Shown: positions 10,635 to 19,833 of the stretch, piece by piece
Position numbering within the stretch: the stretch's first letter is position 1
Layout of the letters: every line of letters starts with the position of its first letter
Source of the DNA: a virus
Virus record (IMG/VR): IMGVR_UViG_3300028597_000063
Location: 1-26,633 of that record
Reading direction: 5' to 3' (one strand)
DNA length: 26,633 nt
Program-made: the position numbers and the translations under genes
The notes under the pieces: generated by a model
What the model was told of the DNA's origin: nothing
The model's input: the letters and a program-made list of their open reading frames with translations, nothing else
Databases searched by the model: none

Positions 10635-12791
10635 TTAGCCGCTCAACTCCACAGTGCAGGAGGTGAACGATGCAGTGGTGCCCGCTTCTGCTCGGCCCAC
10701 AATCTCTACGGAGAGTGGTGAGTTCAGCAAGTCAGCAGTGGATGTGATTACCTGGCCAACGGCAGACCCGAGGTTCTGAACCGCGTCAATGCAGTCGAAC
10801 TCTACGGCGTAGCCTGTACGCGCAGTGGTCGGGCGAATGCTCAACCGAATGACGCCGTACTTACCAACTGCCACTCGGTACGTGCCTAACGTGACGAACA
10901 CACCACCGCCCAGGTTGAACCGTGGGGTGATGAGCGCACTGTTGGTACCCACAGAGCGGGCCTGAATGCGCATGCGGATGCACTGGTCGTTGTTGGTGAA
11001 GTACCCGGTGCGCAGTTCCGCGATCTGATCCAGCAGCACAACGTCGGTAGCGCTCGTGGTAGAGCCGCCGCCGTAACGGGTAGTGATGTCCCAAATCTGG
11101 TTCGCCTGGTACACGGTCGTGTCGTCGGCACCGCCACCCTTGCACAGGAACCGCCGCACGTTCGCGTCAGTGCCAGTACCATAGATGTCCGGGTCGCCTG
11201 GGTTGTCCGCGACGAAGCCGCCACGGGCGTTCTGTGCGATGTTGTTCGCGTAGAACTTGCAACCACGGGTGTCCACGGAGGTGTTCGACTTGTACGCGAA
11301 GATCGCAGCACCGTACGACACGGCAGCAGGGTGCTTACCGTTGTTGCGGAACTCGGTCTTGTCCATCACGGTCGAGGACTCGTGCTTAGCGTACAGACCG
11401 TACTCCAGCGCATCCTCGACCACAGTGTAGGTGGTGGAAGTCGCAGACAGGGACAGTCGGCCAGCGGTGTTGTCCATACCGTACCGCGCGCCCTTCAGAC
11501 GACCGCCGGTGAGGATGATGGTACCGCCCGGCAGGCAGGCTACGTTAGACAGCCCGTTGCCCTGGAAGCCGCAGTTCACCACGAACACGAACGCCCCGGT
11601 GCTTGCGCTAAGGCCACGCCAGACTTGCTGGGTGTTCGTAACTGCCGGGTTATAGTAGTTCTGGATGCAGAGGTTGCTGATGCTGATGCGGTTGCCCGCG
11701 CCAGACAGGAAGCCTTGCAGACCGGTGAGGCCAGTGCCGTCCAGCTTAGCAGGGTATGCCGAGGGGTCGGCACGGTCGCCCACAGGGGCAGGGAACGTGA
11801 ACGCCAAGTACGCCCGGCCAATAGCCAGGAAGTCAGGCAGGATGACCGCCTCGTTGTAGGTACCTGCTGCGCCTTCGATAGTCCAGCCGGAGGCCAATGG
11901 TGCACGATCCGCGAGTGCGGATACGGCGCCGTTGATACCACTCAGCGGACGGGAAGAGGATAGGCCGTCGCCAGAACCACCCGGCGCCACGTACAGTCGG
12001 TTCGACTCGGTAGCCAGCGGGTCCACGTAGAACAATGCTGTGCCCACCTTGATGACACCGCGTCCCCGGTGCCGCACGTTGTGCAGGTTCGGGATAGTGG
12101 CGGTAGACACGCGTGGATTGCTGTCCGGCCAGAACAGGTCGGCACCCTTGGCGAAGGCCGCAGCCACCGCGTTCACTAGGTCCGTCTGGTTGCTGGTAGT
12201 GCCATCCACCGGAGTGGACTTGTAGTCGTCAAGGAACACAGCCTGCCGCAAGCGCGTCTGCAAGTCCACAGGGATTTGCACAGGACCGTTCGGCACGTAC
12301 AGGACGTTCGGCGCGATGTTAGGCGAGCCGGTACCGATTTGCAAGATGTCTGCGATGCGCTGATCGAGGTACAGCTTGTTCGTGGCGTCACCTGGCTGCA
12401 CCGGATCACCCACGTTGTGGATGCGGTTCCCGTTCATGTCGAGCGGGGTCAGCAAGTTCTGCATGTCAGTGCCTTCATATGCCTCTTGGGCGATATAAAG
12501 AATCTGACGGAAGTCCTCGTCCAGCGTGTCGAAGTTGAACGGAGAACCCTCGCTGAAGATATGGCGGGGTTCATCCTTATCAGTCACACGGCGCAGCAGC
12601 ACTTCAACCCCGGTTGGTACCGGCACCTTAAAGCGGATGGTGTTCTCGTTGATCCAGCTGTAATCCGTTGGGGTAGCGGCAATCGTTTCGCCGATCTTGA
12701 CAACGATGTCGTCTTGTTCGAAGAACTCGATGCTCACGCCCAACACTTGCAGAGTACCGTCAGAAACGGCACTCTGAGTGCTGTAGGCCAT
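10635..12791 (-). CDS. Tailspike: T7-type fibre anchor plus beta-helix domain
   Basis: 718 aa. Residues 1-145 are the conserved T7 gp17 N-terminal domain that anchors the fibre to the tail (IEFFEQDDIVVKIGE, DEDFRQILYIAQEAYEG, LDMNGNRIHNVGDPVQPGDA). From about 190 the protein looks like a pectate-lyase-type right-handed beta helix: VFLDDYKSTPVDGTT, LYVAPGGSGDGLSSSRPL (266-283), then many short Gly/Asn/Thr-rich turns until about 570. The C-terminal 130 residues are strand-rich and may trimerise or bind sugar. This domain order is that of tailspikes that degrade capsule or O-antigen. Catalytic residues cannot be assigned from sequence alone, so depolymerase activity is inferred. There is a GGAG-like site (AAGGAG) before the start. 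Confidence 0.9.
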   Translation of the reverse strand: MAYSTQSAVSDGTLQVLGVSIEFFEQDDIVVKIGETIAATPTDYSWINENTIRFKVPVPTGVEVLLRRVTDKDEPRHIFSEGSPFNFDTLDEDFRQILYIAQEAYEGTDMQNLLTPLDMNGNRIHNVGDPVQPGDATNKLYLDQRIADILQIGTGSPNIAPNVLYVPNGPVQIPVDLQTRLRQAVFLDDYKSTPVDGTTSNQTDLVNAVAAAFAKGADLFWPDSNPRVSTATIPNLHNVRHRGRGVIKVGTALFYVDPLATESNRLYVAPGGSGDGLSSSRPLSGINGAVSALADRAPLASGWTIEGAAGTYNEAVILPDFLAIGRAYLAFTFPAPVGDRADPSAYPAKLDGTGLTGLQGFLSGAGNRISISNLCIQNYYNPAVTNTQQVWRGLSASTGAFVFVVNCGFQGNGLSNVACLPGGTIILTGGRLKGARYGMDNTAGRLSLSATSTTYTVVEDALEYGLYAKHESSTVMDKTEFRNNGKHPAAVSYGAAIFAYKSNTSVDTRGCKFYANNIAQNARGGFVADNPGDPDIYGTGTDANVRRFLCKGGGADDTTVYQANQIWDITTRYGGGSTTSATDVVLLDQIAELRTGYFTNNDQCIRMRIQARSVGTNSALITPRFNLGGGVFVTLGTYRVAVGKYGVIRLSIRPTTARTGYAVEFDCIDAVQNLGSAVGQVITSTADLLNSPLSVEIVGRAEAGTTASFTSCTVELSG

Positions 12792-12800
12792 ACTAGCTCC

Positions 12801-15800
12801 TTACTCAGGAATGAGATTTGCGAAGCCCCGGATGCCGGGGATAATGGACAGGATTGGGGTCGCGCTGATAGCGGACTCGGCAGCTGCTCCGAAGTTGCCC
12901 TGGGCTGCTGCACCTGCGGTCTTGTAGATTCGGTCAGCCAGGATCAAACCTGGTGCACCGAACTGCTGCTTCTCTCCAGTGATTACACCAAACAGGTCAG
13001 AGAACAGGCCGAAGCTACCCATCTGCCCGAAGGACTTAGCGATGAGTTCTTTCTCGTCTTTAATCTCTTTGCCCTGCATGGTGCTGTTCACTGCGGTGGC
13101 GAGCATCGACAGTGGCATCTGGTACAACATGAGCAAACCCAGTCCTGCGAACCCTTCGCGGCCAATGGTCCCGGCGAGCACTTTGTTGTGCGCACCAAGG
13201 ACGAAGCTGCGGAAGGTGAAGATGAATTTACCGACTTGGCTGAACTGTGCGAAGGCAGGGATTTCACCGGTGCGGTTACGCAGCACGGAGTCGTCCATCG
13301 CCTTGGTCAGCGGGCCACGGACCTCAGCCCACAGGCCATCCGACCACTTTGCAGTGTCGGTGCCCACGCGCTTGATTTCGTCCGTTAGTCTTATCATAGT
13401 ATGCACCTTTAACCCATACTGCTCCCAGGCTGCCATGGCCCGTTTATCGCCCTTCCCAGCCTTGGTCAGGGAGTCCACGACGAGGTTAGCCACCATGCCC
13501 GCCTGCTTGGTCTGAACGTACTTCTGTGCGTTCAGGTACGGCACCAGTTGCTGAGCCTGCTGGAGCGCCAGCTGCACGCGGCTGCTGGTTGGGATGTCGA
13601 AGTTGTCCTCCAGTCGTTGCACGAATGGCCGCATGCGGATATCCGCCGAGGCGTTCCGACGCAGGATGCTGTGCAGCTGCGTAGCAGTGCTGCCATCGTT
13701 GGTCGCGTTCTGCATCATCTTCCCGAAGCCCGGCATCTCCTGAGCCAGGTACCGCAGGGAGCGCAGGGCACCATACCGCGCCATAGCCGGGGCAAACTCA
13801 GTAATCTGCCACAGGCCGGACGAGGCCAGGCCCACCATACGGGTTGCTGCCTGGGACATGCGCAGCAGCTGGGGGATATCCTCACCCACCGGACGTCCGA
13901 GGATGGAGTTGATGGTCTGGTCGAACAACTCCACCGCCTCCTTGCGCTTGGCTTCTGACTTCACGCTGTGGGCCAGCTCGGTACGCATGGCCCCAAGCTC
14001 AGACACGGAGCCAAGCCCCTTGCGGGCCAGGGCCGATTGACCTGCCACCCGGTCAAGGTACTGTTCTTGGATGCGGGTGATGTCGGTGCCAAGCAGATCA
14101 CCAACAGTGAACCGCTCCCCGCCTACATTGATGCCGTGGCGGTAGTCGAGGTCCACGCGGTGCTTTAGGAATGGCGCCTTACCGGCCTCGTCCACCTTGC
14201 CCGCCAGCAGGTCCAGCACTCGTTGCATGCGGTCCTTCGGCACGCCCTGGTTCTGGAGCATGTCGCGGAGTTCGGCCAGGGTCTCGTTACCGGCATGGCC
14301 ACGAAAGGCGGTGTCCTCGAAGTAGCCCTTGCGGCGAGCACGGTCAATGATAGCCTTTGCCACATCGCCTGCCAGCTCTTGATCCCACCCGTTGGCCCGG
14401 ACCAGCGAGGTACGCAGCATGCTGACGATGGTGCTGTTTGCCTTCTTCTGGTCCATGCCCTGCTTGGCCAAGGCCGCGTCCATGCGCTCGATGGAGTCAT
14501 TGTCCCAGCGGCGGCTCACCCAGCCAGAGCTGGATTCGACCTCCTCGGCACCCTGTACCCCGGCAGCCTTCATCTCAGCCAGCGCAGCGGAGTTCGCTTG
14601 GTCGAGGCTGTCGGCCATGGCGCGAATCTCCTTGGACTCTGCGGAGTTCCATGGGAGGCTCTGCCGTGCTGCTTGCTCACGCCCCTGCATCTCCCGCATC
14701 ACACGGCGCTCGATGGCCTGCTGAGCTTCTAGTGCCTTGCCTGGTGTCATGACCTGGGCGCGGATGCCAGCACCGGCCTTGGACATTTCTGCCCGCAGCA
14801 GGTCCTCGTACTGATACTGGTACTGGGCCAGGTCCGCACGGATGGCACGCGTCTGCGATACCACGCTGTCGCCGGTCATGTTGATAGGGTCATCGACCAG
14901 AGTGTCAGCGATCTTCTTGGCCTCGGCGCTGTAGCTTGCCAGCGACTTGTGCAGGGACCAGCTTAGGTTGCGGGCCAGCTTGGTGGTGGTCGCGTCCTCG
15001 TTCGCAAACAGGTTCGATGCCACTGGCACCTCGGGTTCAGGCATGACGCCCACCTTGTAGAAGCTGGCTGTTCCGTCCTTCTCCAGCACCTGGGATCGCA
15101 CTCGCAGGGGTTGCTCGGCCAACTGTTCAGTCAAGCCCATGGCACGCACCAACGCGTTCTCATCTTTGGCACCCAGGCCCAGCACGCGGCGGATCAAGTC
15201 AACGGCCTTGCCTAGCACCGTCGTACCTTCCATTGGGATCGACTTCAGGAAGTCCATGAACGGCTTGTCGTTAGAGAACAGGCCCGCCATGAACTCGTCG
15301 GCATTGGTCAGGTAATACTTGGCATTGCCGCCCAGTGGCTTCCCCTTCGCCTTCTTCGCTACCCTCTGGTGCAGGTTGTCAATCTCCCGCACAATCCCAC
15401 CGATGGCAGTGTTGGGCTGGGCGCGCCCGAACTCCAGGCGGTGGGCCGTTACGGCGTGGGCAATCTCGTGCAGGTGCGTCCAGTCCGGTGCGCCGTCCCG
15501 CATAGCGATTAGGTGACGACCTGGGCTGTAGAACGAGCGGGAGTCCTTTCGGGTGCTCTTGTGCACAGGGATGTCGCCCACCATCAGCTCGTCAAGACGC
15601 TTGGCCAACCCGGACATCAGCGGGTCCTTGGTGGCAGCGATGCGCGCCAGTGTTGCGCGCGCTGTACCTACTTGGTCCCCGAACTGGTCATTGGCGGCCC
15701 TTACCTTGCGGGCGTACGTGGCCACATCATCCGTGCCTGCCACCACTGGCTGAACCTCGTCCGCAACCTTGGGCGCCACAGTCTCGTCAGGCTTTGGTGT

Positions 15801-16625
15801 TGGGACTTCGGTACGGCGCATTTCTGCCACTTCGGCCTGCACATCCTTGGCCACCCGAACCTCAGACTTGGTGCCGGTGGCCAGCTCGTTTACTACACTG
15901 GCCGGGAACTCGACATCACGCGGCTGCAGGCTGCGGCTAACCGGGTTGTACACGGCTGCTGTAGCACCGGCGTTAATCAGGGCATTAGTGACGAACTCCT
16001 GTACTCCTACCGGTCGGGTCTGCGCTTCGATGGCAGTGATGCCCAGGGCACCAGCACCAGCGGTAGCACCGGCTGCGGCACGCTGCACGCCACGGCCCAG
16101 CCGGGCAGCGGCAGCGATGCGCCCAGCGCCAAGCGAAGCTACGTCCACGGCGAGGTACGCTGGGTCAATCATCATGAGCGGGGTGGCCGTCCATGGGTTG
16201 TCCCCGATGGCCTGGAAGTTCGCACGGCTACGCTCGATGTTGCCCAGTCGGTAGTCGAACTCGGCATCCGACTTGGACTTCATCAGGAAGGCCCGGTCAT
16301 CCGTGCTCAGGGTGGTATCCAGAACTTGGATTCGCTGGCCAACGGAGAACCCTGCCTCGGGCTTGAAGTCCGGGGAGTTGAACCAGCGCCATGCAGCCAT
16401 CGGGGACATCTCGTCGATGGCAGCATCCACGCCCATACCCACGGTGGCTTCCTGCCGGGCGTTCGCCTGCTCAACGATGCGGGCCTGGGCGTTCTGCTGG
16501 GTTCCCACAAGGATGGAGGATTGCGGCACCGCTTCCGGTGCCACGTACGCCTGTTGCTTGGTGGCCGTAGCCGACGGCAACTGGTAGTCGACCTTGAGTG
16601 GGTCGTGGATGTCTGGATTTGCCAT
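12801..16625 (-). CDS. Internal virion (ejection) protein, gp16-like, with zincin motif
   Basis: 1274 aa, similar in size and place to T7 gp16 (1318 aa) and the large phiKMV ejection protein. It is very rich in Ala, Gln and charged residues with long helical stretches, as expected for a protein that leaves the capsid and forms a conduit across the host envelope. The N-terminal SLT transglycosylase domain of T7 gp16 is not seen. Instead, H386-E-I-A-H390 in THLHEIAHAV is followed by NADEFMAGLF with E444 as a likely third ligand, the signature of a zinc metallopeptidase (zincin) fold. The C-terminal 450 residues (for example VGLASSGLWQITEFAPAMARY) contain hydrophobic segments suited to membrane insertion. 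The start lies four bases from the preceding gene. Confidence 0.85.
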   Translation of the reverse strand: MANPDIHDPLKVDYQLPSATATKQQAYVAPEAVPQSSILVGTQQNAQARIVEQANARQEATVGMGVDAAIDEMSPMAAWRWFNSPDFKPEAGFSVGQRIQVLDTTLSTDDRAFLMKSKSDAEFDYRLGNIERSRANFQAIGDNPWTATPLMMIDPAYLAVDVASLGAGRIAAAARLGRGVQRAAAGATAGAGALGITAIEAQTRPVGVQEFVTNALINAGATAAVYNPVSRSLQPRDVEFPASVVNELATGTKSEVRVAKDVQAEVAEMRRTEVPTPKPDETVAPKVADEVQPVVAGTDDVATYARKVRAANDQFGDQVGTARATLARIAATKDPLMSGLAKRLDELMVGDIPVHKSTRKDSRSFYSPGRHLIAMRDGAPDWTHLHEIAHAVTAHRLEFGRAQPNTAIGGIVREIDNLHQRVAKKAKGKPLGGNAKYYLTNADEFMAGLFSNDKPFMDFLKSIPMEGTTVLGKAVDLIRRVLGLGAKDENALVRAMGLTEQLAEQPLRVRSQVLEKDGTASFYKVGVMPEPEVPVASNLFANEDATTTKLARNLSWSLHKSLASYSAEAKKIADTLVDDPINMTGDSVVSQTRAIRADLAQYQYQYEDLLRAEMSKAGAGIRAQVMTPGKALEAQQAIERRVMREMQGREQAARQSLPWNSAESKEIRAMADSLDQANSAALAEMKAAGVQGAEEVESSSGWVSRRWDNDSIERMDAALAKQGMDQKKANSTIVSMLRTSLVRANGWDQELAGDVAKAIIDRARRKGYFEDTAFRGHAGNETLAELRDMLQNQGVPKDRMQRVLDLLAGKVDEAGKAPFLKHRVDLDYRHGINVGGERFTVGDLLGTDITRIQEQYLDRVAGQSALARKGLGSVSELGAMRTELAHSVKSEAKRKEAVELFDQTINSILGRPVGEDIPQLLRMSQAATRMVGLASSGLWQITEFAPAMARYGALRSLRYLAQEMPGFGKMMQNATNDGSTATQLHSILRRNASADIRMRPFVQRLEDNFDIPTSSRVQLALQQAQQLVPYLNAQKYVQTKQAGMVANLVVDSLTKAGKGDKRAMAAWEQYGLKVHTMIRLTDEIKRVGTDTAKWSDGLWAEVRGPLTKAMDDSVLRNRTGEIPAFAQFSQVGKFIFTFRSFVLGAHNKVLAGTIGREGFAGLGLLMLYQMPLSMLATAVNSTMQGKEIKDEKELIAKSFGQMGSFGLFSDLFGVITGEKQQFGAPGLILADRIYKTAGAAAQGNFGAAAESAISATPILSIIPGIRGFANLIPE

Positions 16626-16629
16626 AGTG

Positions 16630-19287
16630 TTACCTCATAGCTGCGGAGAGTCGTGCAGTGTACTGCGCCCTCCGCTCGGGAGATGACGCTTTGTAGGCTG
16701 CGGTTTTGGTGAGTGCTTGCTGTGCACCGGCCTTGTCGCCCAGGCTGATATAGGCCAGCAGGTCAGGGTCGCGGGCCGAGTTCGGCGACTGGTAGGACAG
16801 CTCCCCGAAGAAGCGTACCCAGTCCTCGCCGTCCACGCCCACGGACTGCATGGTGCGCACGGCCTGCCGGGCTGCATCGTTGGATGCGGCTGCGAACGAC
16901 TCGTTGATTTGCCCTTGGGTGTACACACCGGTCGGCCCTGGGGCCTGGTAGTGGTTGTTCGACTGGTGGATTCCTACGCCGAACGACTTGCCGCCGCTGT
17001 CGGCGTACGCGGTGTCCCGCACGCTCTCGCTGGCCACGATATCCTGCCGGAGCTTGATCATCGTCGCCGGGTCTACGCCGTGCGTATTCAGCCCGTTGAA
17101 CTGTACCTGTGCACCGGTTGGGCCTTTGAACACAACCCCAGGACCCTCGGTACGTGCAGCCTCAGCGGCCTCGGTGTTCAGGATTTCCTGGACCTTCGGA
17201 GCCACCTGCTTGGGGTCCACGGTGCCGGACTTCACGATAGCCCCGTTGGCATTGTACTCCCTGAACATCAACTGGTTGTCAGCCGAGGTGCTCCAGGCCA
17301 GTCGGTTGCCGTCTGCGGGCTTGTACATCTCGTCGATAGCCTGCCCGACCATTTCCTTGTCAGCGTACTGCGGCACACCGAAGTAGGACTGGACGTTCTG
17401 ACCGCGCGGCATGGTCAATGGCCCGGATGACGTCTCGACGGTGCGCTGTGCCAGGTTGGCCAGGGCCTTGGCATTGCGAGCTTTGCCGGTCATAAACGGA
17501 GTGGTCTTGCTCACGATGGCCAGCTCTTCCGCATACTTCATCTGCGTGTCGGCCATGACCTCGTTCACACGGGATTGGTCCTCGAACCACATACGCCCAG
17601 TGCGAAGCTGGTCCCGGTTCGTAGCGTCAGCGAAGATGCTGAACTTACTGGAGATGGTGCCCAGCAGCTGCCTGTCCGTGATCTCGGCAACGAATCCCGC
17701 GTCCTCCTTGTTGTTGTCGGCCACGCGCTGGGACCGTACACCACCGGCCTGCTTGTCCTGCTGAATCTGACCTCGGGCGTACTTGATGGCCGTGGTCGGA
17801 TCAGCGATCCCGTTGCGCTGGGCTTCGCTCAGGTACAGGAACATGTCCTTCTGCTCATCGGTCATACCCGACACGAACCGGGAGTACGCACCTGGGTTGG
17901 TGGTCTCGGCAATGTTCAGTGCTGCCGAAGTCTGCTGCACCAGCAAGGCATTGTTCGGGTCCATCTCGTCGGCCATGCCCATCTGGCTGATAGCTGGGCC
18001 AAGCAGCTCGCCAGCCTTGGTGAGGGCTGTATCGAGGCCGTTAGTGTTGCCCAAGGCCATCAGGCTCGATACCTGCTGGTCCAGTGGCATGGTGCGAATG
18101 GCCTTCATGTACGCCTTCAGCCCGTCCGCCTGGGACTTGCCCATCTGCGTCATGGTCTGCACATCGCCAGCCATGTAAGCCTGCGCGAGCTTACCGTTCG
18201 AGCTATTGCGGGCCGCAGCAGTGAAGTACTGCTTCAGCACAGTCTCACGCTTGCCGGGGGATAGCAGCTTAGCATGCCCCATGGCGTCCAACAGGCCGTT
18301 CACTTCCTCGAACGTCTGGTTCGCGCCGATATCCGGATCAGCCCACTCGGAACTCCAGATAGCCAGCTGTGTTTCGGCCTGCCCGCTGCGCAGCGCCTTC
18401 ACACGATCCATGGCGGCACGTTGGGCCTTGTCCACCTTGATCTGGTCCTCGAACGGCAGGCGGGACATCAGCGTACCCTTCTTGCCGTCTGCGAACTCGA
18501 ACTGCAAACTCTGGAGCTTGTCATAGACCATGGTGTTGTCAGCAGATGCTGCGAACTCTGCCGCCTGCTGGGTGAGCTTGATCTGTACATCCTGCGGCAG
18601 ACTCGGGTCGGACCACACATCCTTGTACAGGCTGGACACGAAGCCAGTGACCTCCTGGTCATACAGCTGCAAGTCGTCCTTAGCAGCTTCCATGCTCGCA
18701 CGACGGGCAGTCATGCTGGTCTGGATCGCCTTGGATTTCTGGTCCACAATCCAGGCAGTGCGACCTACCTCGTACTTCTTTCCGTACGTGCGCATGTCCA
18801 TAGCGAGCTGTCCGAAGGTTGCCGCCCGCTGCTGCCTGGACATCCCATTGAGCTGACTGAGCAACGGTGCGCGTACTTCGTCCAGATACTGCTTGAACTG
18901 CTCCGGGGTCTTCTGCACGAGGGTCGGCATATCCGCCAGGACCTTGGCCTGGGTCTCTGCCATGGAGAGTTTGCCCAGCGTGTCTCGGTAGCCAGCGGTC
19001 TCCCACGCCCCGGTAATCTGGTTCCCCTCAAGGTCCGCCTCCGCCTTGCCAGCAGATGCAGCCGCCACCCCTTGCAGATACTGCTCCTCGGTCTCGACTT
19101 GGAAGGCTTTGGCTGCCAGGTCAGTTCCGACTTCGGCCAGCTTCATTGCCAGGCGGTCGCTGGCGGATTCCCCTGTGACGAACTTGGCGTAATCCGGGGC
19201 CGCCTGTGGGCCACCGGTACCGAGGCCGAGGGCCTTCGGATTGTACTGGCCACCCACTTGGACGGCCTCAGATTGACGCATTACCAT
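16630..19287 (-). CDS. Internal virion protein with C-terminal lysozyme domain (phiKMV gp36-like)
   Basis: 885 aa, close to phiKMV gp36 (898 aa). The first 730 residues are helical and rich in Gln and Ala, the usual style of T7 gp15-type core proteins. The C-terminal part (about 740-885) carries a GH24-like lysozyme signature: E754-SVRDTAYA-D763, with exactly eight residues between E and D, then SGGKSFGVGIH, where S768 takes the place of the usual Thr. This would open the peptidoglycan locally during DNA entry. In T7 the muralytic activity is at the gp16 N-terminus, so the arrangement here is of the phiKMV kind. GGGAG lies six bases before the first ATG; a second ATG two codons later is possible. 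Confidence 0.85.
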   Translation of the reverse strand: MVMRQSEAVQVGGQYNPKALGLGTGGPQAAPDYAKFVTGESASDRLAMKLAEVGTDLAAKAFQVETEEQYLQGVAAASAGKAEADLEGNQITGAWETAGYRDTLGKLSMAETQAKVLADMPTLVQKTPEQFKQYLDEVRAPLLSQLNGMSRQQRAATFGQLAMDMRTYGKKYEVGRTAWIVDQKSKAIQTSMTARRASMEAAKDDLQLYDQEVTGFVSSLYKDVWSDPSLPQDVQIKLTQQAAEFAASADNTMVYDKLQSLQFEFADGKKGTLMSRLPFEDQIKVDKAQRAAMDRVKALRSGQAETQLAIWSSEWADPDIGANQTFEEVNGLLDAMGHAKLLSPGKRETVLKQYFTAAARNSSNGKLAQAYMAGDVQTMTQMGKSQADGLKAYMKAIRTMPLDQQVSSLMALGNTNGLDTALTKAGELLGPAISQMGMADEMDPNNALLVQQTSAALNIAETTNPGAYSRFVSGMTDEQKDMFLYLSEAQRNGIADPTTAIKYARGQIQQDKQAGGVRSQRVADNNKEDAGFVAEITDRQLLGTISSKFSIFADATNRDQLRTGRMWFEDQSRVNEVMADTQMKYAEELAIVSKTTPFMTGKARNAKALANLAQRTVETSSGPLTMPRGQNVQSYFGVPQYADKEMVGQAIDEMYKPADGNRLAWSTSADNQLMFREYNANGAIVKSGTVDPKQVAPKVQEILNTEAAEAARTEGPGVVFKGPTGAQVQFNGLNTHGVDPATMIKLRQDIVASESVRDTAYADSGGKSFGVGIHQSNNHYQAPGPTGVYTQGQINESFAAASNDAARQAVRTMQSVGVDGEDWVRFFGELSYQSPNSARDPDLLAYISLGDKAGAQQALTKTAAYKASSPERRAQYTARLSAAMR

Positions 19288-19299
19288 ACGGCTCTCCCG

Positions 19300-19833
19300 T
19301 TAGTTACCCTGGCCTAAGCCGAGGTTCATTCGCTGCGTGGCGTACATGCTGCCTACCGACAGGGCCGTGTTCAGCAACATGTCGGTAGGGCTCGCAGTAC
19401 GTGGTTTCTTGATGGACTGAAGCGAGTTCTGCCCGCTCAGAATCACATCTTGCAACTGCATGTTGAACGTCTCGATGTTGCGCTCATTCTCCTCGCTAAT
19501 CTCTGCACGGGCGCGGTCGAACTGCGCCTGTACATCAGATTGCACCGCGTCAATCGAAGCACCGATGGTGCCGGATGCGGCGGCGTTGTTCGCCGCCACG
19601 CCCGCCGATTGCAGTTCCTGGGCACCCAGGTCAGCTTTACGCTGGGCCAGGGTGCGCTTCTCATCAGCCTGCTGTACTTGCAGCATGCCGATCTGGAACA
19701 GGGTGCGGTGGAAGTTCTTGGTGTTCGCCTCGCTCACTGCGCGGGCTTCTTGCAGCGAAGCCTTAGCAGCAGATTTGTTCTGCTGCATCTGACCCAGCAT
19801 GCCGAAGCCCGCCATTGCAATCAATGGCCACAT
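19300..19833 (-). CDS. Internal virion protein, gp14-like
   Basis: 177 aa (T7 gp14 is 196 aa). It opens with a short hydrophobic stretch (MWPLIAMAGFGMLGQMQQNK) and continues as a long Ala/Gln/Glu-rich helix (about residues 20-130), as in T7 gp14, which is ejected first and placed in the outer membrane. The C-terminus is Leu/Met-rich (DMLLNTALSVGSMYATQRMN). Its place between tail tube protein B and the two large core proteins matches the T7 order 12-14-15-16. The start overlaps the previous stop (TAATG), and GGAG lies within the end of the preceding gene. Confidence 0.85.
   Translation of the reverse strand: MWPLIAMAGFGMLGQMQQNKSAAKASLQEARAVSEANTKNFHRTLFQIGMLQVQQADEKRTLAQRKADLGAQELQSAGVAANNAAASGTIGASIDAVQSDVQAQFDRARAEISEENERNIETFNMQLQDVILSGQNSLQSIKKPRTASPTDMLLNTALSVGSMYATQRMNLGLGQGN

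Noticed and set aside
8360-10666. Very long plus-strand open frame (768 aa) opposite the terminase genes
   Set aside because: It is the antisense shadow of a gene with strong codon bias; the minus-strand terminase has clear motifs and ribosome binding sites.
12276-13388. Plus-strand open frame (370 aa) opposite tailspike and ejection protein
   Set aside because: Antisense shadow across two well-supported genes; composition is not protein-like.
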